Part shown: positions 1 to 10,031 of the stretch, in pieces
Numbering within the stretch: position 1 is the stretch's first letter
How the letters are laid out: each line of letters begins with the position of its first letter
Source of the DNA: Candidatus Aminicenantota bacterium
Lineage (GTDB): Bacteria; Acidobacteriota; Aminicenantia; Aminicenantales; Aminicenantaceae
Assembly (NCBI GenBank): GCA_021162615.1
Contig: JAGGYH010000075.1
Coordinates: 1 to 37,229 of the forward strand
Reading direction: 5' to 3'
DNA length: 37,229 bases
The notes under the pieces: model-generated
The model's database searches: none
What the model saw: only the letters and a program-made list of their open reading frames with translations
What the model was told of the DNA's origin: nothing
Translations under genes and position numbers: made by a program

Positions 1-186
1 AATTCAGATATGGTCTGTGCTCCCTTCAGATTTTTAACGCCATTCTCCTTCATTTTTCTCGGCGCTTGCGTAACTCCCCCCGTCCGTGGGTCAGACATAC
101 TCAGCGTCCGGCTTCGCCGGATGCCCTAGAAAAGCCTCATACGAAGGCTAAATCTTCAATGTCGCCACGACCACACCTGAATTTCA
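1..186 (+). repeat. Dispersed ~189-bp element, copy A (left end truncated by ~3 nt by the window edge); terminal inverted repeats and internal GC-rich hairpin
   Basis: Aligns without indels to 35486-35671 with about 23 mismatches in 186 positions by eye. Left end AATTCAGATATGG pairs with right end CCACACCTGAATT. Internal hairpin GCGTCCGGC-TTC-GCCGGATGC at 104-124. Confidence 0.85.
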
Positions 187-198
187 GTAAGTTTAAGC

Positions 199-225
199 AA
201 CCTCGACTTGTGAATAATCCAGGTT
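199..225 (+). repeat. 27-bp imperfect palindromic intergenic repeat, copy 1
   Basis: aacctcgacttgtgaataatccaggtt; arms AACCTnGA / TCnAGGTT with a variable centre. Same motif at 2923, 21917, 25759 and 33573. Confidence 0.85.
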
Positions 226-336
226 ATTATAAATAATCTTGATATGACCTATTCAGGTTAGAAAGAGGTTTTAAACATAAAGCATAGTGTTGACAATAAA
301 ATATATTAAGAATATAAAGAATTGAAGGGGATTTAG

Positions 337-1371
337 ATGTTAAAAAATCTGGGAGTTAAAATAAGAATTGTGAGGGAGTCTCTTCACCTCACACAGGAAC
401 AAGTATCTAAGGGAACGGGCCTATCAAGTGAATTCATATCCCTTATTGAAAAAGGGGAAAGATTTCCAAGTCTGGATTCTATTGAAAAAATATCAAATTA
501 CTTGAATAAAAACACATCCTATTTTTTTGAAGAAGAACAAGATCCTTTTGAGATGATGATGAAAGACAAAGGAATAACAAAGGCCATGAAGTCCGAGTTA
601 AAGACTTTTAGAAAATACTGCCAGGAATACATGCATATGGAAAATACTTTAAGGAATACTGTTGAGGAAGCTCCTCTCTATTCAGGTGCTTCACCCGAAG
701 CAATGGCGGATGAAGAAAGAAAAAGGCTTGGTTTGGGAATCCAGCCTGTAAGGGATGTATTCTCTCTGATCGAATCAAACGGGCTCCGTATTCTCAGACA
801 AAACATCAAAAAAGGAGTGGAGATAGCAGGAGCATTTGTTTATTTTAAAGAGCACAAGGCAGGGTTTGCCTTGATAAATACAGCTCAAAGTTATTCAAAA
901 CAGCTCATAACAGCAGCTCATGAATACTGCCATTATCTTAAAGACAGAGAATTTATCTGCATCTTAGACAATACTGATATTTTCGTTGATGATTATCTTC
1001 CCTTATATCCATCGAGAGAAAAGTTCGCCCATTTATTCTCTCTCAACTTTTTAGTCCCTGATGCCCGGATCAAATGGTTTGTAAATAAAGAACTTCAAAA
1101 AAAGAAGATGAAGATTGAGGACATAATCAGGCTTAAAAGAAATCTTGAAATGCCCATAGAAATAGTGCTTAAAGCTCTTCTGCGGATAAAATATATTTCA
1201 GCATCAGAATATAAAGAATACAGCAAAACGGATTACCTGGATTATGAGAAATCATTGTTTGGATACATTAAAGCAGAGAAGGCTCCCTATGAAAAGAAGG
1301 CCAAGGTCATCCCATCGGACAGATACAAAACCTTGGCTGTTAAGGTATTAAAAAAGGGGAATTCGGGCTAA
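337..1371 (+). CDS. XRE-family HTH regulator fused to ImmA/IrrE-type (M78-like) metallopeptidase domain
   Basis: N-terminal HTH (IRIVRESLHLTQEQVSKGTGLSSEFISLIEKGERFPSLDSIEKIS) and HExxH motif in ITAAHEYCHYLKDREF. Confidence 0.85.
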   Translation: MLKNLGVKIRIVRESLHLTQEQVSKGTGLSSEFISLIEKGERFPSLDSIEKISNYLNKNTSYFFEEEQDPFEMMMKDKGITKAMKSELKTFRKYCQEYMHMENTLRNTVEEAPLYSGASPEAMADEERKRLGLGIQPVRDVFSLIESNGLRILRQNIKKGVEIAGAFVYFKEHKAGFALINTAQSYSKQLITAAHEYCHYLKDREFICILDNTDIFVDDYLPLYPSREKFAHLFSLNFLVPDARIKWFVNKELQKKKMKIEDIIRLKRNLEMPIEIVLKALLRIKYISASEYKEYSKTDYLDYEKSLFGYIKAEKAPYEKKAKVIPSDRYKTLAVKVLKKGNSG

Positions 1372-1384
1372 AACAGAAAACAGG

Positions 1385-2839
1385 TCAGGTCAATTCAGCC
1401 AACACCTTAATAAGGAATTTCCAGAATTTTTCAACCGTACCAATATGAACTCTCTCATCAGGAGAATGAGGATGTTCGATCGTCGGACCAAAGGAGATCA
1501 TATCCATTCCCGGAAATTTTTCTCCAATAATGCCGCATTCTAGGCCAGCATGAACCGCTGCAACATGGGGCTCTTTGTTGAAGGTGTCTTTGTATAATTT
1601 TTTCATCTTTTTTAAGAGTTCGGATTCAAGGTTAGGCTTCCAGCCGGGATATCCTTGTTCCCGGATAATCTCAGCATCAACCATCTCTGCTATGGCATTT
1701 ATAGCATCTCTTGTTGCTTCAAGAGCCGAGCCCGTGGAGCTCCGGGTGCTGCACACAATTTGAATTTTGTTCTTCTCTGTCTTGACGACAGCAAGATTTG
1801 TAGATGTCTCTACAAGCCCTTCTATCTCGGGATGCATTGAAACAACACCATGGGGAAGACTTAGGATAAGATTGATAATCGTATTCTTTGCCTCCTGGAC
1901 TATGGCTTTACCGGGATCCTCTGAATACTCTTCAAAGGAGTGCTGCGCATCAGGCTCGATTGGCTTGTATTCACTTTTTATTTTGTTAAACTCATCTTCA
2001 ATCATTTTTTTGAATTTGTCCTTATCTCCGGAGTTAACACCTATGACAGCCTCTGCTTCTCTTGGTATGGCATTCCGGAGATTTCCTCCTTTGATACTGA
2101 ACAGTTGAAAGGCAAGGTTCTTGGACAATTTCCAAAGGATGCGGGATAATAGTTTTATGGCATTTCCTCTGCCCATGTTTATATCGATTCCTGAATGCCC
2201 TCCTTTAAACCCGGAAAGCTTTAGTTTGAACACTTCATCACAGCTCTTTTTTTCTGTATGAAAGGGGACGAAAATCTGAGTGTCAGCTCCTCCGGCACAC
2301 CCGATAGTGAATTCCCCCTCATCTTCACTGTCCAGGTTCAAAAGTTTTTTCCCTTTTAAAAATCCTTCTGAAATTTGAGTGGCTCCATCCAAGCCGGTCT
2401 CTTCTTCAACAGTAAACAAGAATTCAAGAGGGGGATGTTCAATATCATCGGTCTCCATAATCGCCAGACAGGCACTTCCTCCGATACCATTATCAGCTCC
2501 CAGAGTCGTGCCTTTGGCCTTGACCCAATCTCCATCTATTTCTGCTTGTATGGGATCTTTAGTAAAGTCATGCTCAACATCTGAATTCTTTTCACACACC
2601 ATGTCTAAATGGCCCTGTAAAATGACACCTACAGCATCTTCATTGCCTTTGGAGGCTTTTTTTGAGACAACAACATTTCCAATTTTATCTCTTTTGTAAT
2701 CAAGATTAAGACGTTTCGCTACTGATATGATATAGTCTCCGATCGCTTTCTCATTGCCTGAGCAATGGGGGATTTTTAAAAATTCTTGGAAATGTTTCCA
2801 TAAAAGAGAAGGTTTCAAGTCATTTAAATCTTTAGCCAT
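1385..2839 (-). CDS. pepD: M20-family aminoacyl-histidine dipeptidase (PepD-like)
   Basis: Motifs GHLDMV, GADNGIGG, EEETGLDGA and HAGLECG...GPTIEHPHSPDERV typical of PepD/M20C. Confidence 0.85.
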   Translation of the reverse strand: MAKDLNDLKPSLLWKHFQEFLKIPHCSGNEKAIGDYIISVAKRLNLDYKRDKIGNVVVSKKASKGNEDAVGVILQGHLDMVCEKNSDVEHDFTKDPIQAEIDGDWVKAKGTTLGADNGIGGSACLAIMETDDIEHPPLEFLFTVEEETGLDGATQISEGFLKGKKLLNLDSEDEGEFTIGCAGGADTQIFVPFHTEKKSCDEVFKLKLSGFKGGHSGIDINMGRGNAIKLLSRILWKLSKNLAFQLFSIKGGNLRNAIPREAEAVIGVNSGDKDKFKKMIEDEFNKIKSEYKPIEPDAQHSFEEYSEDPGKAIVQEAKNTIINLILSLPHGVVSMHPEIEGLVETSTNLAVVKTEKNKIQIVCSTRSSTGSALEATRDAINAIAEMVDAEIIREQGYPGWKPNLESELLKKMKKLYKDTFNKEPHVAAVHAGLECGIIGEKFPGMDMISFGPTIEHPHSPDERVHIGTVEKFWKFLIKVLAELT

Positions 2840-2922
2840 TTATAATCTCCAATCGTTTTTTTAGATTTAATTCTTTCCTAATAATTGCATAAATGATACG
2901 AATAAGCAAGTTTATAATATCC

Positions 2923-2949
2923 AACCTGGATGATGAACAAGTCGAGGTT
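2923..2949 (-). repeat. 27-bp imperfect palindromic intergenic repeat, copy 2
   Basis: aacctggatgatgaacaagtcgaggtt, followed by gctgcagatgcag. Confidence 0.85.
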
Positions 2950-2977
2950 GCTGCAGATGCAGTGAGATGTGAGGGCA

Positions 2978-3532
2978 TTAATCCAGATCATTCAAGCTTT
3001 TTTCAATATGATTGAGTGTTGTTTCAAAAACGGAATAAGATTTGTCACCGTAGAGACACAGTATGATTTCTTCAGGATGTTCATTCTTTTTCATAAAATC
3101 CAAGCAGGCTCTTATCATGATCTCACTGCAGCGTTTTATCGGAAATCTAAAAATTCCTGCACTTATAGCAGGAAAAGCAATACTTCTTATTTTTTTCTTT
3201 TTCGCGCTTTTCAGGCTGTTAAGGGTGGCTTTCTTTAGTTTCTCGTCCTCGTTTCCTTCGCCGTATACAGGGCCTGCGGCATGGATGACATATTTTGCTT
3301 TCAGGTTTCCTGCACCTGTTATGACAGCTTCACCTACCTCTATAGGACCTATTGAATTGCATTCTTCCTGAATAGAAGGGCCACCGAAACTGCGAATAGC
3401 ACCTGCGACCCCTCCCCCAAGTATCAGCGACTTGTTTGCGGCATTGACAACGGCCTCAGCATCAACCAGGGCAATATTTCCCTCTATTAACTTCAGGACT
3501 TTATTTTTAATTCTTAATTCTTTCATTCCCAT
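2978..3532 (-). CDS. Macro-domain protein (ADP-ribose / O-acetyl-ADP-ribose processing type)
   Basis: VVNAANKSLILGGGVAGAI, YVIHAAGPVYGEG and AFPAISAGIFRFP macro-domain motifs. Confidence 0.85.
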   Translation of the reverse strand: MGMKELRIKNKVLKLIEGNIALVDAEAVVNAANKSLILGGGVAGAIRSFGGPSIQEECNSIGPIEVGEAVITGAGNLKAKYVIHAAGPVYGEGNEDEKLKKATLNSLKSAKKKKIRSIAFPAISAGIFRFPIKRCSEIMIRACLDFMKKNEHPEEIILCLYGDKSYSVFETTLNHIEKSLNDLD

Positions 3533-3582
3533 CTCCCCGTTTATAAGTTTTTTATGAAGAAATATTATATCAAATCGCTCTG

Positions 3583-5061
3583 TTATGTTGAATCATTTTC
3601 TATCACTTTTTTCAATTTGTATTGGAAAATTCCCTCGTTATCATAGATTTCCACTTCTTCAAACTCCTTTATGTGGTCCAGCACAACGTCTTTATCTCCG
3701 ACGATTACGATAACAGGATTTAAAAGTCTGACATTTTGGAAAGCCTTGAATACAGCACTGGAGTTAACATACATTATGTTTTCATAATAATTTTTCCAGA
3801 AAATATCTTCCATATCCAGAGCCACTATTTCAGATACTTTTAAGGAAAATTCCTTATGTCCTGAGATTTGAATTGGAAAGTTTCCTATTAAATAGGATTT
3901 TGCCTGCTCTATCTCATGATTGGGGATCTTATTCATTGTGAGACTTCTTATTTCTTTTAATATCTCTTTTACGGAAGGATATAAATATTCTGTTTTTACC
4001 TTTGCTTTAACAGAAAACAAACCACAGTTTCCAAATAGTTCAATTCCACTGAAAGCCCAATAGGCATAACCCTTAGTCTCGCGAAGATTCATGATAAGTC
4101 TGCTGATATGAGATCCTCCAATGATTTGGTTGAATACTAGATAAGAAAAATAATTGCCGGTCTTATCTCTAGGAAGCACGTATCCGATAAGAAGAGTAGT
4201 CTCATCAGCACCAGGAAGGTCTGTAAAGCATATCTTCGGTTTTGTTTTAGGAGCCGGAGGATTGATATGATATGTTTCAACGTTTTTCTTCTCCCATTGG
4301 CCCAGATGCTTACCTGTAATATTTGTAACTTCTGAGAGATCGACATCTCCAATAATAAGAAGTCTGGCATTGTTGGGTATGTAAAACTTGTCAAAAAATG
4401 TCAATAAGTCTTTTCTGTTCAGCCTCTTTATGACGCTGCTGTTAAACACATATTTTTGGTACGGATGGTTATGAAACAGAATTTGGAAGAGCAGTTTTCT
4501 CCCCAGCAGTTCAGGATTTGTATTTCTCGCAATATTGTAAAACATGTCTCTTTTAACATTGTTCACTTCAATTTTTGGAAAGTCTGCTTGGGTAAGGATC
4601 TGGCCCAGCAGCTTGACCGCATCATTTAAATAATCTTTAAGACATGTTATGGAAAACACAGAATAATCCGGGTATGTTGAAACGGAAAAATCACCGCCGA
4701 TATATTCAATTTGTTCTTCGATCTGAGAAGCAGAGAGCCCTACAGCTCCCTTGAAAAGCATATTAGCCGTGAAACTTGCAAGACCAGGAAGGTCATCCGG
4801 GGACAGGCTCTCTCCGGTCAGGATTATCAAATGTATATCAATGAAAGGCTGCGGTTTCCTTTGAACAACTGAGACCTGCAGTCCGTTTGATAGAATGAAG
4901 GACTCAAGAGAAGGAAAATTCAGGTCAGGCAAAGGATAGGGGAGAGGCGGCGTTTTTCTGAATTTTTCCTGAGCTGACACATATGGAGTCATAAAAGAAA
5001 TGATGAATAGGCCCAGTAACACACAAACACAAATTTTCCCCGGCCGCATAGGTGTTTTCAT
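3583..5061 (-). CDS. Secreted M16-family peptidase-like subunit, non-catalytic type
   Basis: Signal peptide-like N-terminus. M16 fold motifs with GLASFTANMLFKG in place of HxxEH. Carries LRETKGYAYW (R/Y motif). Confidence 0.8.
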   Translation of the reverse strand: MKTPMRPGKICVCVLLGLFIISFMTPYVSAQEKFRKTPPLPYPLPDLNFPSLESFILSNGLQVSVVQRKPQPFIDIHLIILTGESLSPDDLPGLASFTANMLFKGAVGLSASQIEEQIEYIGGDFSVSTYPDYSVFSITCLKDYLNDAVKLLGQILTQADFPKIEVNNVKRDMFYNIARNTNPELLGRKLLFQILFHNHPYQKYVFNSSVIKRLNRKDLLTFFDKFYIPNNARLLIIGDVDLSEVTNITGKHLGQWEKKNVETYHINPPAPKTKPKICFTDLPGADETTLLIGYVLPRDKTGNYFSYLVFNQIIGGSHISRLIMNLRETKGYAYWAFSGIELFGNCGLFSVKAKVKTEYLYPSVKEILKEIRSLTMNKIPNHEIEQAKSYLIGNFPIQISGHKEFSLKVSEIVALDMEDIFWKNYYENIMYVNSSAVFKAFQNVRLLNPVIVIVGDKDVVLDHIKEFEEVEIYDNEGIFQYKLKKVIENDST

Positions 5062-6392
5062 TTGCCTCTCATCTCGACCAGGACATGGTTTTCTGTAAAA
5101 TATCTGTTCATAATGCCTATAATTTCAGAGGAATTTATCCTTAAATATTTGTTTAATTCTCCTCTCAAATCCCTTATGTCATTTCCAGATAAATAGTACT
5201 GGGTTAAAAACAGAGCTCTTTTTTCAGGAGAATAGAAATTTTCCATATAATCTGACTTGTACATATTTTTAATCTTTATTAATTCCCGATCCGGAATCAA
5301 GTATGATTTCAGTCTGTTTATTTCAGAAAACAGCGCTTTTTTTGCGATCTCCTTGGTGGCTTCATTATTAGAAAGAACGAAGATTTTAAATGCAGCGAGG
5401 TCCCTTCTCTTTTCTATCCCTCCGCCCATGCTCAGTGCAAGCTTATTTCTTTTCACTAATCTTTTATAAAGACGGGAGCTTTCTCCGGAAAAGAGCAGAT
5501 AGTCTATCATGGAGAGAATATAAAAATCATTGGAGTAAGGAGAACAGATTCTATAGCCCAGCCTGAAGCCAGGTGTTGTAATGGCTTCGTTTATAGAAAT
5601 TTGTTCCTGTTTTTCCTGTGTAAAGTCTCCTTTGAAAGAGGGTGCTGGAGGCACGTTTTTTGAAGGATCAATGGTGCTGAAATATTTTCTTACCAGATTG
5701 AGTGTGTCTTCCTCGTCAATATTCCCTGTTATACAGAGAACAGCATTGTTCGGCTTATAATAGGTATTATAAAAATTTCTAACATCTTTAACAGTTATGC
5801 TTTTTAGATCCTCTTCACTTCCTATTATGGGATGGTTGTACGCAAAGTCCGGATAAAGCAGTCGATCAAAAACAAGCATGCTTTCTCTGAATGGATCTTC
5901 CTTATTCTGGTTCTTCAATGTTTCTATCAATAAATTTTTTGTCTCTTCCACAGTCGAATACTCTAAATTCAAAGAGTTCATTCTGTCTGATTCAAGCCAC
6001 AACACAAGGGGAAGCTGATTAGAAGATACGGTTTGGTAATAAAGTGTTCTGTCCCAAGATGTGACTGCGTTGAATTCCCCTCCTATTCTGTGTATAAACC
6101 TTATGTGCTGCATGGGGCCCACATTTCTTGAGCCCATAAACATAAGGTTTTCTAATAAATGAGCCATTCCTGCTTCCCCTTTTTTCTCATAAGCTGAGCC
6201 CACTTTATAGGCGCAAACAACAGTGACCAGAGGAAGATTGTCATCTCTGGAAAGAATAACGGTTAGACCGTTTTTTAGACTATGAACGGAAAAGGGGAAC
6301 GGTTCCTGCCCTTCTGTTTGTTTGACTTGAGAAAATCCTGTATAAACAAAATGAACCATAAGACAAAAAATCACTAATCTCTTTAAGTTCAT
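5058..6392 (-). CDS. Secreted M16-family peptidase-like subunit with altered zinc motif (HLLEN)
   Basis: Signal-like N-terminus. GEAGMAHLLENLMFMGS aligns to the HxxEH region. ATGA overlap with the downstream paralog. Confidence 0.8.
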   Translation of the reverse strand: MNLKRLVIFCLMVHFVYTGFSQVKQTEGQEPFPFSVHSLKNGLTVILSRDDNLPLVTVVCAYKVGSAYEKKGEAGMAHLLENLMFMGSRNVGPMQHIRFIHRIGGEFNAVTSWDRTLYYQTVSSNQLPLVLWLESDRMNSLNLEYSTVEETKNLLIETLKNQNKEDPFRESMLVFDRLLYPDFAYNHPIIGSEEDLKSITVKDVRNFYNTYYKPNNAVLCITGNIDEEDTLNLVRKYFSTIDPSKNVPPAPSFKGDFTQEKQEQISINEAITTPGFRLGYRICSPYSNDFYILSMIDYLLFSGESSRLYKRLVKRNKLALSMGGGIEKRRDLAAFKIFVLSNNEATKEIAKKALFSEINRLKSYLIPDRELIKIKNMYKSDYMENFYSPEKRALFLTQYYLSGNDIRDLRGELNKYLRINSSEIIGIMNRYFTENHVLVEMRGK

Positions 6393-6461
6393 AATGGGTC
6401 TGCTCTTTTTTACATTAAGTCATCATTTAACAATAAGCATAATATAAGAACAGACAAAAGT

Positions 6462-8867
6462 TCAAGGTAAAACCTGTTCGATAATGGGAAGGAGCCGGTC
6501 TCTTAATTCCTTGCTTAAGGTATTATCGAGAAGCTCAACAGCATAAGCCATAGAATTTTTCGTGCCGCTTTTAAGGTTTTGATAGGCTTTCATCATATCA
6601 TCATGAGGGTAAACAAGGCCCAGCAGTTTAAAAATATCCCTTAGAGAACGGGATAACTCTTTTTTCTCTGATTCGTTCAGCTCTGAATAAATGACAGCCA
6701 ATTGAGACAATCTTTTTATTTTTTTTAATGTGTATGCTTTGATAAACCTGACATCTACAAACAGATCAGGGTTTTCCGAACGTATCTTATCAAGAGAATC
6801 GATTATGTCATCTTCGAGCTCCACATCGTTCTTTTTTAGATATTTCATAAGGACATCACAGGCCTGTTGACTGCTTTCTCTGGAGAACACTTTGATAATT
6901 CCTTTTTTTATCGGAAGACTGCTGTCCGGATCATTAAGACTTTTTTCTAAATAAGGGAATGCTGTTTTTCCAAACTTTGTTAAGGCTGCTGTGGAATCTT
7001 CCGATATTATTGGGTTTTGAATTTTTTCTATAAGAAGCGGGATGAATTCTTTTTTCTTGAGTTTGGCCGCACTTTCTATGGCATATCTTGATATCTCCGG
7101 GGAGCCGTCTTTGATAAGCGGGATAAGCTTATCAACCAGTGGTGAATCAGGATTCATGAGACCGATGGCTTTGGCCACTTCCATTTTTTCTATTTCGGTT
7201 TCATTGCCTTTTTCAATCACTTTATCTGTGTATTCGGTCATTAATTCCTGATAAGATTTCAAAGACATCACTTCATCTATGTTTGTTTTAAGGTCCTCTT
7301 TGCTTTCCATGTCTTCTGCAGTATGCGCCCATGAACCTCCTTCTGCGCCAAAAAGGGCATCAAAAGAGGAGGCTTTAGCCTCTTCTTTTTTCTGGGAAAT
7401 AATCCTCTCTAATTCAGGAGTTAATTTGTCTTGGCGTATAAGGTCAAAAACATGCATGGCATAAAGAATTTCGCTCTTTTTTCTGCTCTCCAGAGTATCA
7501 AACACTAATTTGGTGTAATCCAAATCAACCGTTTCTGAAACAGATTTTTCAGCCCGCTTCCACTTTCTCTGTATGTTATGTTTTATAACGTCGATATATT
7601 CTTTATTGATTTTGAGGCTGACCGTGATCCATATTATGATAAAGATAAGAGATACCAAACTTATGTATCTGACCTTAATCTGGAGATAGATAAAAATAAA
7701 GGCCACAACAGCTCCTATTCCTCTTGCGAAACGCTGCAGAAACATATCAATGAATATTTTGGCCCTGTATCTGAGTTCAGGATCAACCGGAATATACAAG
7801 ATTTCCCTAATGGATTGGTTGACAGAATAAGAAAGGCTTTTATCGCTGGCTTTAATGGAGACAGCCAGAAATATTATGGGGAAAAAGAAGATCCCCACAC
7901 ACAAAAAAATAAGGACAATCGGATAAAAGAGCAGGGTTCCTCTGATTCCAAACCGTTTTATCATTCCTCCTGTAATAAGGATCTGTATCAAAAAGGCAAA
8001 AACCATCACTCCGGCATTAAAAAGTCCGTAAAATGAGGCAAGATTGTTTTCTCCAGAAATATTGTTCTCTACAATACTGTTGTATTGAAAATCTATGAGT
8101 ACAGATACTATAAAAGTCATCGATACGATTAAAGCCATAAGGGAAAGATATGGATTCTTTCTTACGCTATCCATGCATGTTTTAAAGCTTATTTCGGATG
8201 GCATGCTTGGATTTTCTTTTTTCTCGGCAGAAACTTGTTTTTGCTCTGAGAGGTGTTCTTTATAGTTTTTGAATATCAGACCGACGACAACCACACACAG
8301 CAAAAGCATTACAGATGATATCAATAGCAGATAATCATAAAGAAAAGTGCCCGCAGCGAATTTTGTGAGCAAACCTCCTAACAAGCCTCCTAGGATCCCT
8401 CCGCTTCCTATAAATCCGATGATATTTCTTATCTCCCTTGGATTGAAGACTTCGTTAGCGACAAGCCAAAAATGAGTCATAAGAACAGAGATCAGTATAT
8501 TGACCCATATCCAGTTGGCCAGAGGGAGCCACTTCAGCTCCATAAAGAAAAAGAGAAACAAAACAATATTGGTTGCAGCAAAAAAGACAAGACTGTAGAG
8601 AATTAATTTTTTCTTTGGTATTTTAGCCTGGAACTTAGCGTGCAGGACAACGACGATTCCTGCGATCAGGGCTGTCAGAAGATACGCATAGGGAAGGTGA
8701 TTTTTCCCCAATTTATCAATAAAGTTAGCGTTTCTAACAGACTTTATGATGGTGAAAGGTGAAGTTATTAAAAAGAAATACAAAAAAAGGCAAACAGATA
8801 GCATCCTTTTTTCCGGCTCAATGTTTATGAATTTGGAGAAAAATTTTTCACGCATACGATCGCTCAC
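6462..8867 (-). CDS. Nucleotide translocase (NTT/TLC)-like or MFS-like carrier with C-terminal HEAT-like region
   Basis: About 12 hydrophobic segments in the N-terminal half (SPFTIIKSVRNANFIDKLG start, TLC-like). C-terminal helical repeats such as SPEISRYAIESAAKLKKKEFIPLLIEKI and STAALTKFGKTAFPYLEKSL. Confidence 0.65.
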   Translation of the reverse strand: MSDRMREKFFSKFINIEPEKRMLSVCLFLYFFLITSPFTIIKSVRNANFIDKLGKNHLPYAYLLTALIAGIVVVLHAKFQAKIPKKKLILYSLVFFAATNIVLFLFFFMELKWLPLANWIWVNILISVLMTHFWLVANEVFNPREIRNIIGFIGSGGILGGLLGGLLTKFAAGTFLYDYLLLISSVMLLLCVVVVGLIFKNYKEHLSEQKQVSAEKKENPSMPSEISFKTCMDSVRKNPYLSLMALIVSMTFIVSVLIDFQYNSIVENNISGENNLASFYGLFNAGVMVFAFLIQILITGGMIKRFGIRGTLLFYPIVLIFLCVGIFFFPIIFLAVSIKASDKSLSYSVNQSIREILYIPVDPELRYRAKIFIDMFLQRFARGIGAVVAFIFIYLQIKVRYISLVSLIFIIIWITVSLKINKEYIDVIKHNIQRKWKRAEKSVSETVDLDYTKLVFDTLESRKKSEILYAMHVFDLIRQDKLTPELERIISQKKEEAKASSFDALFGAEGGSWAHTAEDMESKEDLKTNIDEVMSLKSYQELMTEYTDKVIEKGNETEIEKMEVAKAIGLMNPDSPLVDKLIPLIKDGSPEISRYAIESAAKLKKKEFIPLLIEKIQNPIISEDSTAALTKFGKTAFPYLEKSLNDPDSSLPIKKGIIKVFSRESSQQACDVLMKYLKKNDVELEDDIIDSLDKIRSENPDLFVDVRFIKAYTLKKIKRLSQLAVIYSELNESEKKELSRSLRDIFKLLGLVYPHDDMMKAYQNLKSGTKNSMAYAVELLDNTLSKELRDRLLPIIEQVLP

Positions 8868-8891
8868 GATCCCTGCTTAGAAAGAATATGT

Positions 8892-9239
8892 CTATTCTTT
8901 TGGAAAGCTTTCCAATGCTTTTTCTTCGTCATCAAATATTTCAAAGACTTTAGACAACATAGTGACCTGAAAAACAAGAGAAAGCTTTTTAGATATATTA
9001 GTGAGTTTTAAACTTCCTCCTACATTTTGCGTTGAGATGTAACTCGCTAATATTTCTCCAACCCCGAAACTGTCTATGAACTCAACTTTATTCATGTTTA
9101 AAAGAAATTTTTTTTTGTTTTCATCAAGCTGGTTTTTTATGATTCGATGCAGCGTAATGTTTGAAGCTTCGGACCGCCTTATTTCTCCCTCTATATCAAA
9201 TACTGTGATTCCTTGCTTTTCTCTAACGTTTATTTGCAT
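8892..9239 (-). CDS. STAS-domain anti-sigma factor antagonist (RsbV/SpoIIAA-like)
   Basis: 115 aa with KFLLNMNKVEFIDSFGVGEILASY, including a putative phosphoacceptor Ser in IDSFGVG. Confidence 0.85.
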   Translation of the reverse strand: MQINVREKQGITVFDIEGEIRRSEASNITLHRIIKNQLDENKKKFLLNMNKVEFIDSFGVGEILASYISTQNVGGSLKLTNISKKLSLVFQVTMLSKVFEIFDDEEKALESFPKE

Positions 9240-9383
9240 TTTTCTGTATATAAGCTTTTATCAAAACAAGAATAATAAGTCAATTAACCTGACCTCTTCA
9301 TAAAAAAACGGCAGTGTTCATTTTTTTGCTTTGCTTTCATGGATATACATGTTTTTAATAAAAATGGCAATTGAAAAGTTTTT

Positions 9384-9411
9384 GCTTGACTTGTTCATCA
9401 TCATCAAGGCT
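9384..9411 (+). repeat. Degenerate copy of the 27-bp intergenic repeat
   Basis: gcttgacttgttcatcatcatcaaggct shares GACTTGTTCATCATC with the consensus. Confidence 0.5.
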
Positions 9412-9415
9412 GATT

Positions 9416-10021
9416 TTAAATCATACCTTTCTCTTTCAAGTAATTGTAAATAATATCCGTACTTTCTTTGATGTTCTTTTCACTCGTGTCTATGATTATT
9501 TCGGGATTCAAAGGTTCTTCATATGGAGCGGATATTCCTGTGAATTCCTGGATTTCCCCAGCTCTTGCTTTTTTGTAAAGACCTTTCGGATCTCTTTCTT
9601 CGGCTGTTTCCAACGGGACCTTTAAGAAAACCTCAACAAATTCCCCTTTCTTCAGAAGCCTCCTGGCCCTGTCTCTGTCAGCGCGGTAGGGAGATATAAA
9701 AGCTGTCATGGCAATGATTCCGGAGTCAGAGAAAAGTTTAGCTACCTCTCCTATACGCCTGATATTTTCCTCTCTGTCTTCAGGAGAAAACCCCAGGTTC
9801 TTGTTTAAGCCGTGCCTGATGTTATCTCCGTCAAGGACAAAGGATAGTTTTCCTTCCCTGAACAGCCTTTTTTCCAAAGATCGGGCTAAGGTTGATTTCC
9901 CGGATCCTGATAATCCTGTAAGCCAGATAACAATACCTTTTTGGTGAAGGAATGCCTCTCTGTCTTTTTTTGTGATTTCTCCCTTATGCCATGTGATATT
10001 GGTTGCCTTTTGAATGGTCAT
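9416..10021 (-). CDS. cysC: Adenylylsulfate kinase
   Basis: Walker [62 protein letters not shown]. Confidence 0.95.
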   Translation of the reverse strand: MTIQKATNITWHKGEITKKDREAFLHQKGIVIWLTGLSGSGKSTLARSLEKRLFREGKLSFVLDGDNIRHGLNKNLGFSPEDREENIRRIGEVAKLFSDSGIIAMTAFISPYRADRDRARRLLKKGEFVEVFLKVPLETAEERDPKGLYKKARAGEIQEFTGISAPYEEPLNPEIIIDTSEKNIKESTDIIYNYLKEKGMI

Positions 10022-10031
10022 TCTTGTCTCC

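Noticed and set aside
1575-2699. Several plus-strand ORFs of 61-113 aa opposite pepD
   Set aside because: Antisense shadow ORFs of a well-supported M20 peptidase; no domain features.
7578-8036. 152-aa plus-strand ORF
   Set aside because: Antisense to the carrier gene; translation resembles reverse-frame noise.
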